NCBI GenBank assembly: GCA_963783095.1
Contig: CAWAMR010000016.1
Coordinates: 124,001 to 188,000 of the forward strand
Direction of reading: 5' to 3'
Source: CAWAMR01 sp963783095
GTDB taxonomy: Bacteria > Planctomycetota > Planctomycetia > Gemmatales > Gemmataceae
Length of the DNA: 64,000 nucleotides
Each line of letters begins with the position of its first letter. Positions within the stretch are counted from its first letter, which is position 1. This document shows positions 47,584-58,680 of this stretch, piece after piece. Position numbers and translations under genes: made by a program. Under the pieces are notes generated by a model. That model saw nothing but the letters and a program-made list of their open reading frames with translations, was not told where the DNA came from and did no database searches.

Positions 47584-47632
47584 ATCCTAATCGTAATCAT
47601 AATCGGATTATGATTATGATTACGATTAGGAT
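47584..47632. repeat. perfect 21-base hairpin made of six-base units
   Basis: Arms 47584-47604 (ATCCTAATCGTAATCATAATC has 21 bases, given here as units CCTAAT, CGTAAT, CATAAT) and 47612-47632 are exact complements around a seven-base loop. It is followed by extra GATTAG units. It lies in the 290-base gap between the YcxB pair and lepA. No T-tract follows, so it is not a standard terminator. Confidence 0.75.
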
Positions 47633-47815
47633 TAGGATTGCCGGCCTCTATAGACATGGCCCGCGAAGCGGGGCCGCTCATCAGCCTACGAGACGCCTAT
47701 CCCACGTAAGCGCCCATCTTCTCGACCGATGCTCCCCTATTCAGCCGATGTCGAAGATGCTACCATAAACCCGACGGAGCGGGGATAGGTTCGATTCATT
47801 CTACACTGTGGAAAC

Positions 47816-49619
<1,804 letters not shown>

Positions 49620-49625
49620 TTATTG

Positions 49626-49725
49626 AGTGTTCAGTGTTCAGTTTTCAGTGTTCAGTCAAATCCATTAGGTGCAAGTGGAGTAAGCGGTGTCTTAACTGAA
49701 CACTGAAAACTGAACACTGAACACT
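49626..49725. repeat. perfect 31-base inverted repeat (GTTCAGT heptamer family)
   Basis: Arms 49626-49656 and 49695-49725 are exact complements, built from AGTGTTC/AGTTTTC units. The right arm ends one base before the ATG at 49726. It lies between lepA and the signal peptidase gene, which read the same way. Confidence 0.85.
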
Positions 49726-49743
49726 ATGTTGTTGAGAGAACCC

Positions 49744-51363
49744 GTGGAACGAGCCGACTTACCTATCCCGATCGCTGAGGAGCCGGCCGATCCCGTCGTT
49801 CCTGTTGCCGTTGCCGAGCCGATAGCCGATAGCCCGGCCGAGCCGATTCCTGTTGCCGTTGCGGAATTGCCCGAAGGAAACGCACCGGCCCCGACGATCG
49901 ATCACCCATTGCCTCCCGCCGATGAACCCCCGCCGGAAGAGAAGTATACGACAAGCATGGTCGCGACTTCCGGCAGCAGACAGAAGGTGGAATTTGCCAT
50001 TATTTTCCTCGGTGCGATCCTGTTCCTTCGGGCCATGGCGGTCGAGCCGTTCGGAGTTCCGACGGGGAGCATGGCTCCGACACTGACCGGCAATCATCGA
50101 TGTGTCTATTGTCCGCGCTGCGGTTACCCGATACGGGTGGGCGATCCGGCAACGACACAATCGCGCAGCTCGACGATAACTTGCCCCAACTGCGGCAAAA
50201 CCGGGATTGAGCTTGACGAGGCCCCGGAAATCCCCGGCGACAGGCTGCTTGTCGACAAGAATGTATTCAGTATGCGCAGTCCGCGCCGCTGGGAAGCGGC
50301 AGTGTTTCGCTGCCCCTCCGACTTGACAAAACCTTACGTGAAGAGAGTTCTCGGTTTGCCCGGAGAATCGATCCAGGTACTTGACGGCGATATTTACATC
50401 AACGGCAAGATCGCCCGCAAGAGTTTCAAGGATGTGCGCGAAGTGCGCATTCCGGTCTTCGACATGAACTTTCCGCCCAAGCCGCTGGGCTGGCAACATT
50501 GCTGGTTGCCGGAGCCTAAGCCTCTCATCCAGGATCCTGCGCCACGTGAGGCCCTGGTTGCTGGTCGATGGCGAAGAACTTCAGGTCAACGGCTCCATTT
50601 TGGCCGATCAAACCGGCTGGGCAACCTATCGGCACTGTCGATTCCATGAAAAATCGGGGAGGATCGCGAGGCGGTGATCCGCGATGGGTTCGCCTACAAT
50701 GGTCAACAGAGCGAAGAACAGACGGTTCCCGTTCACGATTTTTCGATCGAATTCGAGGTCGAGATCCAGTCCGGTACCGGCTCCTTATCGTGTCGAGCCT
50801 GGGATGGACAGGACCAGGTGGTTGCTGGCTATCCGGTTGGCAGTTCCACGGAAGAGGCGACCTTACGACTGGAAGGTTTGGGTAAGGTTCGGAGTGTGGC
50901 CCGAAAGCCGTTGCAGGCAGGTAAGAAATACCATATTGAAATGAGCTTCTGCGATCGCCGGGTGCTGTTTGCCGTGGATGGCAATGATGTTTTTGCAGCG
51001 TACGATTTGCCATCAGCGCTCGCACGGGCAGAAGTGATGTCCCCCTTCGCGCTGGGGTTTCAAGGTATTTCCGCGGTGGTGCGCAATCTGCGCATTTACC
51101 GGGACATTCACTATCGTTCCTCCGGGCGCAACGCCGTGGATGAACCCTATCAGCTGCGTGCGGATGAATATTTCATGATGGGCGATAACAGTTCCAACTC
51201 CTTCGATAGTCGAGACTGGCCGATCCCCGGCGTGCCCGAAGGAAATTTCATGGCGAAGCCTTTTCTGCTGCATCAGCCGAGCCGGGATCCTGGAAATTCG
51301 GTCAACCGTATCCGACGCTGGGTGAAATCGATCGATTGGAGTCGAATAAGATGGCTCCGCTGA
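49744..51363 (+). CDS. lepB: type I signal peptidase with zinc-ribbon and jelly-roll inserts (copy 1), frame-broken
   Basis: Membrane-bound Ser/Lys peptidase removing signal peptides. Start: the in-frame ATG 49726 has the 31-base repeat as its leader, so GTG 49744 after GAGAG is preferred. After a Pro/Ala-rich tail comes a membrane span (FAIIFLGAILFLRAMAVEPF), Box B GVPTGSMAPTL (Ser nucleophile), a Cys4 ribbon (CVYCPRCG ... CPNCG), Box D KPYVKRVLGLPGE (Lys), then a jelly-roll insert (FSIEFEVEIQSG ... VVRNLRIYRDIHY) and Box E FMMGDNSSNSFDSRDW. Breaks near 50545 and 50665. About 540 residues, versus 200-330 usual. Confidence 0.9.
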
Positions 51364-51378
51364 CGAAGAAGAGTATAC

Positions 51379-51815
51379 ACGACCGTTGTCGTTGGCATCG
51401 GATGCCGAATAGCGCCCATCGTTTGCCGCTCCGCGGCGAACGTCTTTTGTCTTGCCGCTCCGCGGCGTAACCGTCCTCGCTCGGCGGACTCCGATAACGC
51501 ATAGGGTTCTGTTCGTGGTAGCGCAAAGCCGCGGAGCGGCAAGAGAGGACGTTCGCCGCGCAGCGGCAAACGATGAAGACACGACCGTTGTCGTTGGCAT
51601 CGGATGCCGAATAACGCCCATCGTTTGCCGCTCCGCGGCGAACGTCTTTTGTCTTGCCGCTCCGCGGCGTAACCGTCCTCGCTCGGCGGATTCCGATAAC
51701 CCATAAGGGTTCTGTTCGTGGTAGCGCAAAGCCGCCGAGCGGCAACAGAAGACGTTCGCCGCGGAGCGGCAAACGATGAAGTCACGACCGTTGTCGTTGG
51801 CATCGGACGCCGAAA
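51379..51815. repeat. two tandem 202-203 base units, each a large inverted repeat
   Basis: Units begin at 51379 and 51581 with ACGACCGTTGTCGTTGGCAT; a third start at 51784 is partial. In unit 1, arms 51418-51444 and 51548-51574 pair (CCGCTCCGCGGCGAACGTC with GACGTTCGCCGCGCAGCGG), and inner arms 51451-51466 and 51528-51543 pair perfectly. It separates the two signal peptidase genes. Confidence 0.85.
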
Positions 51816-51858
51816 AGGGAAATGCGGCTTTATTTGTTTTTTCATCGAGAAATGAACA

Positions 51859-53627
51859 ATGGCTCAAGATACTCCTTCCGCTCCATTACCGACAGCGATC
51901 CCGCCGGCCGGCGTCAATGGGCCGCCTGCCGCTGCTCCCGGCAAGGCACGTACACCCAAAAAGAAGTCCGAGCAGCCCGATTCACCTCACGATACCAAGC
52001 GCGAAATTGCTGAAACGGTTGTCTTCGTCGTCATTCTGGTGCTCTTGCTAAAACTGTTCGTGGCCGAAGCGTTCGTTATTCCCACCGGATCGATGGCCAC
52101 AACCCTCTGGGGAAACCAGTATGATTGCACCTGCCGGGAATGCGGATACAAGTTTCCGGTGGGGGCGCTGGCGATACCGATTCCAAGAAAGAACGTAACG
52201 ATCGGATCAACAAAACCTGGTACATCTGCGAAAATTGCGGTTATCAATACACGGGTTTGGAAATGCCCAAGGAATTTTCCGATTGGTCCAGCGGCGATCG
52301 AGTTCTCGTTTCCAAGATATGAGTATCACTTGCGCAGCCCGCCGGTTTGAAGTACCCGTCTTCAAGTATCCCGAGGAACCGTTCTCCCGAAAACAACAAG
52401 CGGCGATGAACTACATCAAACGGCTCGCCGGCCTGGAAAATGAAACGATCGGCATTTTCTCGGGAGATTTGTATCGCACAACCGCCTTGACCTATCCCGA
52501 TCGGCCTCGACCCATGAATGAGGACGGCACGCTCAACGAACTCGACTTGTGGCGTTACGAATGGATGTATCCATCCGATCGGGAGGCGATCGCTGCCTTC
52601 AAGCGAGGCGAGTTCGAGTTGATTCGCAAGGAGCCTCCCCAGGTTCTGGCCGAACGGCGCATGGTTTTTGATCTGAATCATCAGCGCAAATCGGTGGAAG
52701 GAATCGCCAGAAAACGCTGGCATCCAACGGAGAAAGACGGAGCCGGCTGGGAGATGGACGATGCCGGATTCCATCATGGCGGCGAGGCATTAGGCTGGGT
52801 TACGTATCAGCATATCAACCCCGAGAATGATAAGGTCTACTACATCACGGACTATCTCGGTTACAATGTTAATCCGGAGGATGGCGCTGCGGAAAGCAAC
52901 TCCCCATTCCGGGTTTGTGCCAACGGAAGCAAGGGCGGGCCCGAAGTGGTTTGCCAACCGCCGAACTGGGTTTCGGATCTGATTGTCGAGTGCGATGCCG
53001 AAATTCCTTCTGCCGATGTCGAGGTCGTGCTCGAATTGGCCAAAGGACCGGATCGATACCAGGCCAGTTTCAAGAGCGGCCAGTGCCATTTGTATCGGGT
53101 TTCAACAAAAGACGAACGGGTTGAACTCGGAAGCCGGCCCACGAGGATGACGAAACGAGGGAAGTATCATCTCCGATTGGCCAACGTCGATTGTCGACTA
53201 ACCGTCTGGATCGACGGTAGAGTTCTGCCCTTTTCAAGGGAGGAAACGGACTATCCCCCGCCTCCCGCAAGCCGTAAATTCGAGCCGACCAACAACGATT
53301 ACGATCGTCCTGCTCAGATCGGTTCGCGCGGCGAGGTGCGTTGCACCAATGTCAAGTTGTGGCGCGACATCTTCTATTCTTGCACCGATCGGGCATCACC
53401 CCCGGAAGAGAAGCACCCGCTGTTGCCCGAACCTCACCTGATGCCCAGATGTTCCGATGAATATGTGCAAACCTTTTACGTTCAGCCCGGCCACTATCTA
53501 CGCGCTGGGCGACAACAGCAATTCCAGCGCCGATAGCCGTTCCTGGGGGCTGGTGCCAAAACGGCTGATGTTGGGGCGAGCAATCATGGTTTACTATCCG
53601 CTCGGTCGCCTGGGAGTGATTGAATGA
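51859..53627 (+). CDS. lepB: type I signal peptidase with zinc-ribbon and jelly-roll inserts (copy 2), frame-broken
   Basis: Paralogue of the preceding gene. Pro/Ala-rich N-terminal tail, membrane span (ETVVFVVILVLLLKLFVAEA), Box B VIPTGSMATTL, Cys-rich ribbon (CTCRECGYKFPV ... CENCGYQYTG), Box D NYIKRLAGLENETI, a long insert with a jelly-roll pattern (VVLELAKGPDRYQASFKSGQ ... VRCTNVKLWRDIFYS) and Box E YLALGDNSNSSADSRSWG. The reading frame changes near 52165, 52310, 52345 and 53500. Its stop overlaps the start of the thioesterase gene (ATGA). About 590 residues. Confidence 0.9.
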
Positions 53628-54038
53628 GCAACTCGGCACCTGTAAGCGGCGAGGTCGCCATTCGCGTGCGTTATGCGGAAACCGATCAAATGGGCTTCCT
53701 CCATCACGCAAACTATCTGATCTACTTCGAGCAGGCGCACCGAGTTGTTGCGCGATCAGGGCCTGACTTACAAGAATCTCGAGGAGCAAGGGTTTTTGCT
53801 GGTGTTGACGAAAATAGAAGTACGCTATCGCCAACCCGCCCGATATGATGATCTTCTTACGATCCGGACTACTGTTACCCGCATGACGCTGGTACGGATC
53901 GAACATAAATACGAAGTTTTTCGCGACGGTCAATTGCTGGCGGAGGGAGCAACGACATTGGCCTGTATCGGACGGGATGGGAAGATACAGCCAATGCCCG
54001 ATTGGTTCCTGCAACGGCGAGGTAAGCCAAAAGAATAG
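53624..54038 (+). CDS. YbgC-like acyl-CoA thioesterase (hotdog fold), frame-broken
   Basis: About 138 residues. The catalytic region is RVRYAETDQMGFLHHANYLI followed by YFEQA, with the acidic residue and HxN of the 4-hydroxybenzoyl-CoA thioesterase family. The frame changes at about 53740; one added base gives ARTELLRDQGLTYKNLEEQG. It continues VRYRQPARYDDLLTIRTTVT. YbgC-type thioesterases usually precede tolQ-tolR in Gram-negative bacteria, and here TolQ/TolR-like genes follow shortly. The start overlaps the signal peptidase stop. Confidence 0.88.
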
Positions 54039-54083
54039 TGTTCAGTTTTCGGTGTTCAGTTAAGAACAGTGGAGGCAAGCCCA

Positions 54084-54287
54084 ATGAAGCCGCGAAGCCT
54101 GCGTTGGTTTGGCGCAATCCTGTTGGGCAGTGTTCTGGGCTGCGGTGCTCCTCAATCGTCCAGCACAACTTCCAATCAGCCCGCCCCGAAAACCAGTGCT
54201 GTCCCTTCCGATAACGAACCGGCGAAGACGCAAACTCCCAAAAAACCGAAGCTTACAATGGATCAGCCGGAAATTATTGAACCATAA
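54084..54287 (+). CDS. small lipoprotein
   Basis: 67 residues: MKPRSLRWFGAILLGSVLGC with a lipobox (VLGC), then a Ser/Thr/Pro/Lys-rich tail (PAPKTSAVPSDNEPAKTQ). It has no domain and looks like a short surface lipoprotein or linker, in the middle of the YbgC to TolQ-like interval. The ATG is preceded by GGAGGC (54069-54074). Confidence 0.55.
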   Translation: MKPRSLRWFGAILLGSVLGCGAPQSSSTTSNQPAPKTSAVPSDNEPAKTQTPKKPKLTMDQPEIIEP

Positions 54288-54296
54288 TAGCAGTGG

Positions 54297-54378
54297 ATAG
54301 TGGTCAGTGGTCAGAAAATGCACAGCTATAGCGTATTCAGTATTTACTGACCACTATCAACTGACCACTGACCACTAT
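54297..54378. repeat. inverted repeat (GGTCAGT heptamer family)
   Basis: 18-base arms ATAGTGGTCAGTGGTCAG (54297-54314) and its exact complement (54361-54378). Additional GTGACCACTGACCACTGAAC units follow up to 54407, mixing the GGTCAGT and GTTCAGT families. Confidence 0.75.
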
Positions 54379-54421
54379 TCGGTGACCACTGACCACTGAA
54401 CACTGAACAAGGATCTTCCCT

Positions 54422-54943
54422 GTGCGGCGAACTTTGATTCAAAACGTCTTGCCGACTGTCTTTTGCACGATCCCGTTAGCATTGGCAATGCTGGTGGCGG
54501 CAGCGATACCCAGCGATGCGCAGATGGATTACCTTAGGCGCGTGAGTACCTCGGCGATCGACTGGCTGATTCTGGGGCTTGGCACGATCCTGTTCATCTC
54601 CCAGACCATGCTCACCTGGCGCGCCATGCAATGGCGCGGCGATGACTTCGATGAACGCCCCGATCGCTGGCTGACGCACCTGGCCACGGCGGCGGAGTGG
54701 TTTCCTCTCTTGGGATTGATCGGCACCGTCGCGGCGATCCTGCAAACATTCAGTTCCATCACGCCCGACGTAAAACCTCCGGAGATCATCAAGAAATACG
54801 CACCGGCGATTACTGCGACGGGAAGCGGTTTGTTCATGGCCCTCATCAACATCCTGCCGACGTGGACGGTGCTGCTGGGACGCGACTTGATCCGCGCTCT
54901 GGCAGGTGGGCCGACTCCGCCCAACCGGAGTCCGATGCCATGA
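54422..54943 (+). CDS. TolQ/ExbB/MotA-like proton-channel family protein
   Basis: 173 residues starting at GTG 54422 with AAGGA upstream. Three hydrophobic segments: NVLPTVFCTIPLALAMLVAA, DWLILGLGTILFISQTMLTW, and the family core AEWFPLLGLIGTVAAILQTF. The last conserved segment is ITATGSGLFMALINILPTWT. In ExbB/TolQ the two last segments line the proton path and pair with TolR/ExbD. The stop overlaps the start of the ExbD-like gene (ATGA), supporting a complex. Intact. Confidence 0.8.
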   Translation: MRRTLIQNVLPTVFCTIPLALAMLVAAAIPSDAQMDYLRRVSTSAIDWLILGLGTILFISQTMLTWRAMQWRGDDFDERPDRWLTHLATAAEWFPLLGLIGTVAAILQTFSSITPDVKPPEIIKKYAPAITATGSGLFMALINILPTWTVLLGRDLIRALAGGPTPPNRSPMP

Positions 54944-55455
54944 TCGAACGGCCCAAGAAGAGCGTCACGAGATTCTTCGTGCCGCTCATCGACGTATTGA
55001 TATTGTTGTTCTGCATATTCCTGCTGATGCCGTTTTTCGGTCAGCCTGATGCCTCGGACAATTCCGACGCATCGAAGGCAGCGCTGGATAAAGCGGAAAC
55101 GGAGCCGTTGCCGCAGGACGTTCAAACCTTGCAGCGCGACCTTCGCCAGGCGCGCCGGGCTTTGAAGGATCTGGAAGCGTTTCGATCGCACGTCGCCGAT
55201 CGAGTGAATCTACTGGTCGTTTACATTGACGCTAACGACGGAAAACTATTTTACTATCGAGACAAAGAACGCGTCGCCATTCCCGATCAACGAACCGCCG
55301 AAGACGTGATCGATCGTCACAAGCGATTATCGGGAACCAAGCTACCAGTATTCTTGATCCTTCAGCCTCCACCGGGTGGACCAGGGTTTCCGACATACCC
55401 GCAACGCGAAGAATATAAGAGTTGGTTCAAAGGAGTACAATTCAGCATCAACTAG
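54940..55455 (+). CDS. ExbD/TolR-like protein 1
   Basis: 171 residues. One membrane span near the N-terminus: FFVPLIDVLILLFCIFLLMP, which carries the Asp (LID) typical of ExbD/TolR proton carriers. Then a linker, a helical stretch (DVQTLQRDLRQARRALKDLE) and a C-terminal alpha/beta part ending VFLILQPPPGGPGFPTYPQR. Start ATG 54940 overlaps the TolQ-like stop. Its role is probably to couple channel proton flow to an envelope task. Intact. Confidence 0.75.
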   Translation: MIERPKKSVTRFFVPLIDVLILLFCIFLLMPFFGQPDASDNSDASKAALDKAETEPLPQDVQTLQRDLRQARRALKDLEAFRSHVADRVNLLVVYIDANDGKLFYYRDKERVAIPDQRTAEDVIDRHKRLSGTKLPVFLILQPPPGGPGFPTYPQREEYKSWFKGVQFSIN

Positions 55456-55485
55456 CCTTCCCACACTTATTTGAGGAGAAGCGCC

Positions 55486-56129
55486 GTGCCTGGGTTCAAT
55501 ATGTTATTGCTCGCGGAAGGTACCATGACGCGGATCGAACAAGAATTTGTCCGCTGGCTCTCGGTTGCGGGCGGCTTCTTCGTTGGGTTTGTCGTTACGC
55601 ACATCGTAGCCCGGCTCTTGTGCAGTTTTGTTTTCAAAACCCAGGCATCGTCCAAACTGATGCAATTGCTTCGGATTGCCGGCGGGGTTGGAGCGGCAAT
55701 TCTGGTCTATTTCCTTCTGTTGCCCAGCGGGGGCAGTGGCCCAGGGGGAGCGGGTGATTTGTCGCTTTCGACGAACAAGTCAAACAAGGCCGAAGAGCAA
55801 GTCAAGAAAAAAGAAGAACCCAAGAAGGAAATTCTGCCGCCGGAGAAAGAACCTCTGGCAACCCGCGACGAAACCGTAACGGTGACAGTTCTTGGGCCAA
55901 CCCCCGATAAGAAATGGTATCTTTACGAAGACGAGAAAGAACCCCAGACGGAGCAAGCCATTCTGGATCGAATCACCAAGCGCGACAAATCCGGCCAAAA
56001 ACCGATCAAGGTAGTTCAGATTGCAATCGTCAAGAACGCGAGCGTCTCCGGCTATTGTCGATCTGATACGAAAGGTCAAAGATCTGGGTAAGAACGTGCT
56101 CACACCTCCGGAGTTGAAGGATCTGAACT
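55486..56129 (+). CDS. second TolR-like membrane protein, frame-broken
   Basis: About 214 residues from GTG 55486, with GGAGAAG upstream. Two hydrophobic segments (LSVAGGFFVGFVVTHIVARL, LRIAGGVGAAILVYFLLLP), a Lys/Glu/Pro-rich linker (EEQVKKKEEPKKEILPPEKE), and a C-terminal region (PIKVVQIAIVKNASV) like the periplasmic domain of TolR. The frame breaks near 56045; the alternative frame continues PAIVDLIRKVKDLGKNVLTP and ends at 56129. Position between the ExbD-like and GTPase genes supports a role in one complex. Confidence 0.6.
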
Positions 56130-56165
56130 GAGTAGGCTCTACCCTGAGGTTCTTTTCGGAGTCCC

Positions 56166-58664
56166 ATGTCCGCACCGACATCCAGCTATGGAACGCCCAG
56201 CCTCACCGTCGCGCATCCGGATGGCAGCTGCGCTTCGCGTGGTTCTCTTCGGGATGCCGGACGCCGGTAAATCCTCCCTGCTCGGTGCGCTGGCCCAGTC
56301 GGCACAGTCCCAGGATCGCGGGTTGCACGGCCGATTGCTCGACCTGACTCACGGGCTGGCGGAACTGTGGCGGCGCGTCTACGAAAATCGGCCGCGCGAA
56401 ACACTCGATGAGATCGTTCCTTATCCGGTCTACTTCGAGCGCTTCATCTCCGATCCCAATGGCCAACAGCGCATCCCGCTGATGCTGTACGACTGCGACG
56501 GGCGGGTTGCCAACGAGATCCTGTCCCAGCGCGCCCTGCAACGCGATCCGAAAGCCGGGCCTCTGGCCCAGGCCGTGCTCGACGCCGATGCCCTGATTCT
56601 GGTCGTGGACGGCTCCGCAATGGATGCCCAGATCGATCAGGATTTCCGCGAATTCGTCCGGCTCCTGAAGACCATTCAGAAATATCGCAGCCACGACCAT
56701 GCGGTGGGTGGATTGCCGGTCCATCTGGTGTTGACGAAATGCGATCTGTTGGCTCATGAGCCGATCACGGCCCACGCATGGGAGTCGCGGATCGAGCAGC
56801 GCAAACAGCAAGTCGTCGATCGCTTCAGCGATTTCTTGAGAACCGAAGGCGTCGAAGGCTTTAACTTCGGCAGTATCGACTTACATATCAACGCCACCGC
56901 AGTGAAACGGCCCGGCCTTGCCGAGGTTCCGGCTCAACCCCGGGAACCTTTCGGCGTTGCCGAACTGTTTTACGAGTGCTTCGAAAATGCCGAAGGGTTC
57001 CGAGATCGTGTGGCCCGCGCCGACCGCCGGCTCAAATATACCGTTTTCGGTGCAGCAGGGTTGTTGGGGGCGCTGGCAGTGGGAGACAGCCTCTCTGTTC
57101 GGCTTCGGCAGCCCCAAAGATCGGCCGATCGATTTATCGGGCAAGGTTGAGGAGTATCAAAAGGCCGAAGGCAATTTGCAAAGTCGTCTCGCTACCGCGA
57201 ACCTCGAACATCGCAAGAAAGAACTCATCACTCTGCGCGACGACCCAGGCTTCCATCAACTGGGTGCTGATAAGCAACAGTTTATCCGTCAACGTCTCGA
57301 TGAGATTCAGGCCTATCAGAACTTTCGCGACGCCCTGGCAAAAGTTGACCCGATTGCCGACGTGCGCTCACTCGAAGCTCTGGCCGAGACCAAGAAGAAG
57401 CTAGAAACCGACGCCGGCATTCCCAAAGAGTACCAATCGGAATGGGACAAGCCGCAAAATGCTCCGGATGCCGTGGTCGATCGCCGTCAAAAGCTGGAAC
57501 AAATCCAACGACTTACAACAGCGGTGGGGGAACTGCGGCGATTCTATACGACCCTGGACAATGAAGGCAAAGACTTGATCTATGACGCCAAGCTCGACAA
57601 CACCTGGGAAAGAGATGTCCTCGACTCGTTGGAAACGCGCCAGGAAACCTCCTTTTCTGAAGTCCGATCCAGCGCGCGGTGCAGCCTTCGAGTTTCGCAA
57701 TGTCGCATCGGCGCAGCAGGACTGGCAAGCTCGGCAGGACAGCTTGCAACGACTGCAAGAGTTCGCACTGGCACTGGGAATCCTCGCGGCACCGGCAAAG
57801 CGGATGCACCCCTGATGCTACGCGAATCGAATGCCGATGCCGACATCAATTCGCTGGCAGCGACCAGGCTTCGCAATCTTCGCACGCTCTACCCCAATTA
57901 CAAGTCGTGGTCGTTGACCGACCTCAAGGATACGGTTCGCCCGCGCTTTCTGGAACGTCTAAAAGTAGCTTATCGCAACACCATTTTGGACGGAAAAAAA
58001 CTCATCCTGCGCCGATTGAAAGAAATCAATCCAACCGGGCCGGAGTCTCCCAGCGACTGGTCCAAGATCGCGGACTCGGCTAAAATCGCCCGCCGTTCAG
58101 GAATGGAGTGAATTGACCAGCTTGCTGGCAAAATACTTGAACCCCGACGGTGAAGATCCTGTCGTGCAGACAATAACATTTCTGCGCAAAAAACAGTTCG
58201 CGATCGAAATTCGCTCGCTCAAGATCCGTATCCCCGACAATCTAAGCGACAATACACTGCGGCCGGGCTCCGAATTCAAGTTGCTCCATCAGGCCCGAGG
58301 TCAAGATTCGATTGACGAGCTGGTTCTGAAGTTGGAGGGTTCGGGCAGCCGGGATGGAAGCTCGGCAACGATCTATGAGTACCGTCCGCAGGGGGCGAAC
58401 CCGCTGACTTTTACTCTTGCCCCAGGGGATGGTTTTTCTCCCCGTTTGACGTTGCAGGAAGGAACGAAAACGTGGCAACTACGCTGGACGCGCTGTCGTT
58501 CGACGGTGTTCCAGATGGAGAGATTATCGCAGGAACCTCGCCTTTACGATCCGGAAAAACCCGGTTCCAAGGGCCAACTGGTACGGGGCGTGACCATCAA
58601 AATCGATCGCAGTATCGAGACGGTTCCCGAATTGATCCCCGCTGTTGTCTATGAGAGTAAGTAA
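56166..58664 (+). CDS. membrane-anchored GTPase with large extracytoplasmic part, several frame breaks
   Basis: Reads as one protein of about 832 residues. The start is ATG 56166 after GGAG; a shift near 56235 joins it to LRVVLFGMPDAGKSSLLGAL (G1). G3-like LMLYDCDGR and G4 LTKCDLL complete a Ras-like GTPase, about 1-280. A membrane span (YTVFGAAGLLGALAVG) follows, then a helical coiled-coil region (EEYQKAEGNLQSRLATANLE), and a beta-rich end (LRPGSEFKLLHQARGQDSID). Breaks near 56235, 57080, 57645, 57800 and 58100. Lies in the TolQ/R-like run. I cannot name a family; it differs from TssM/IcmF, which has the spans first. Confidence 0.7.
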
Positions 58665-58680
58665 AGATCGAGGAATTCTC

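Noticed and set aside
47775..47810. tRNA (GGTTCGATTC looks like a T-loop)
   Set aside because: The flanking bases do not form a T-stem, and no acceptor, D or anticodon stems are present.
53624..56129. A complete orthologous tol-pal operon
   Set aside because: TolA, TolB and Pal are not found, and the TolR-like proteins are unusual, so only the resemblance of order is claimed.
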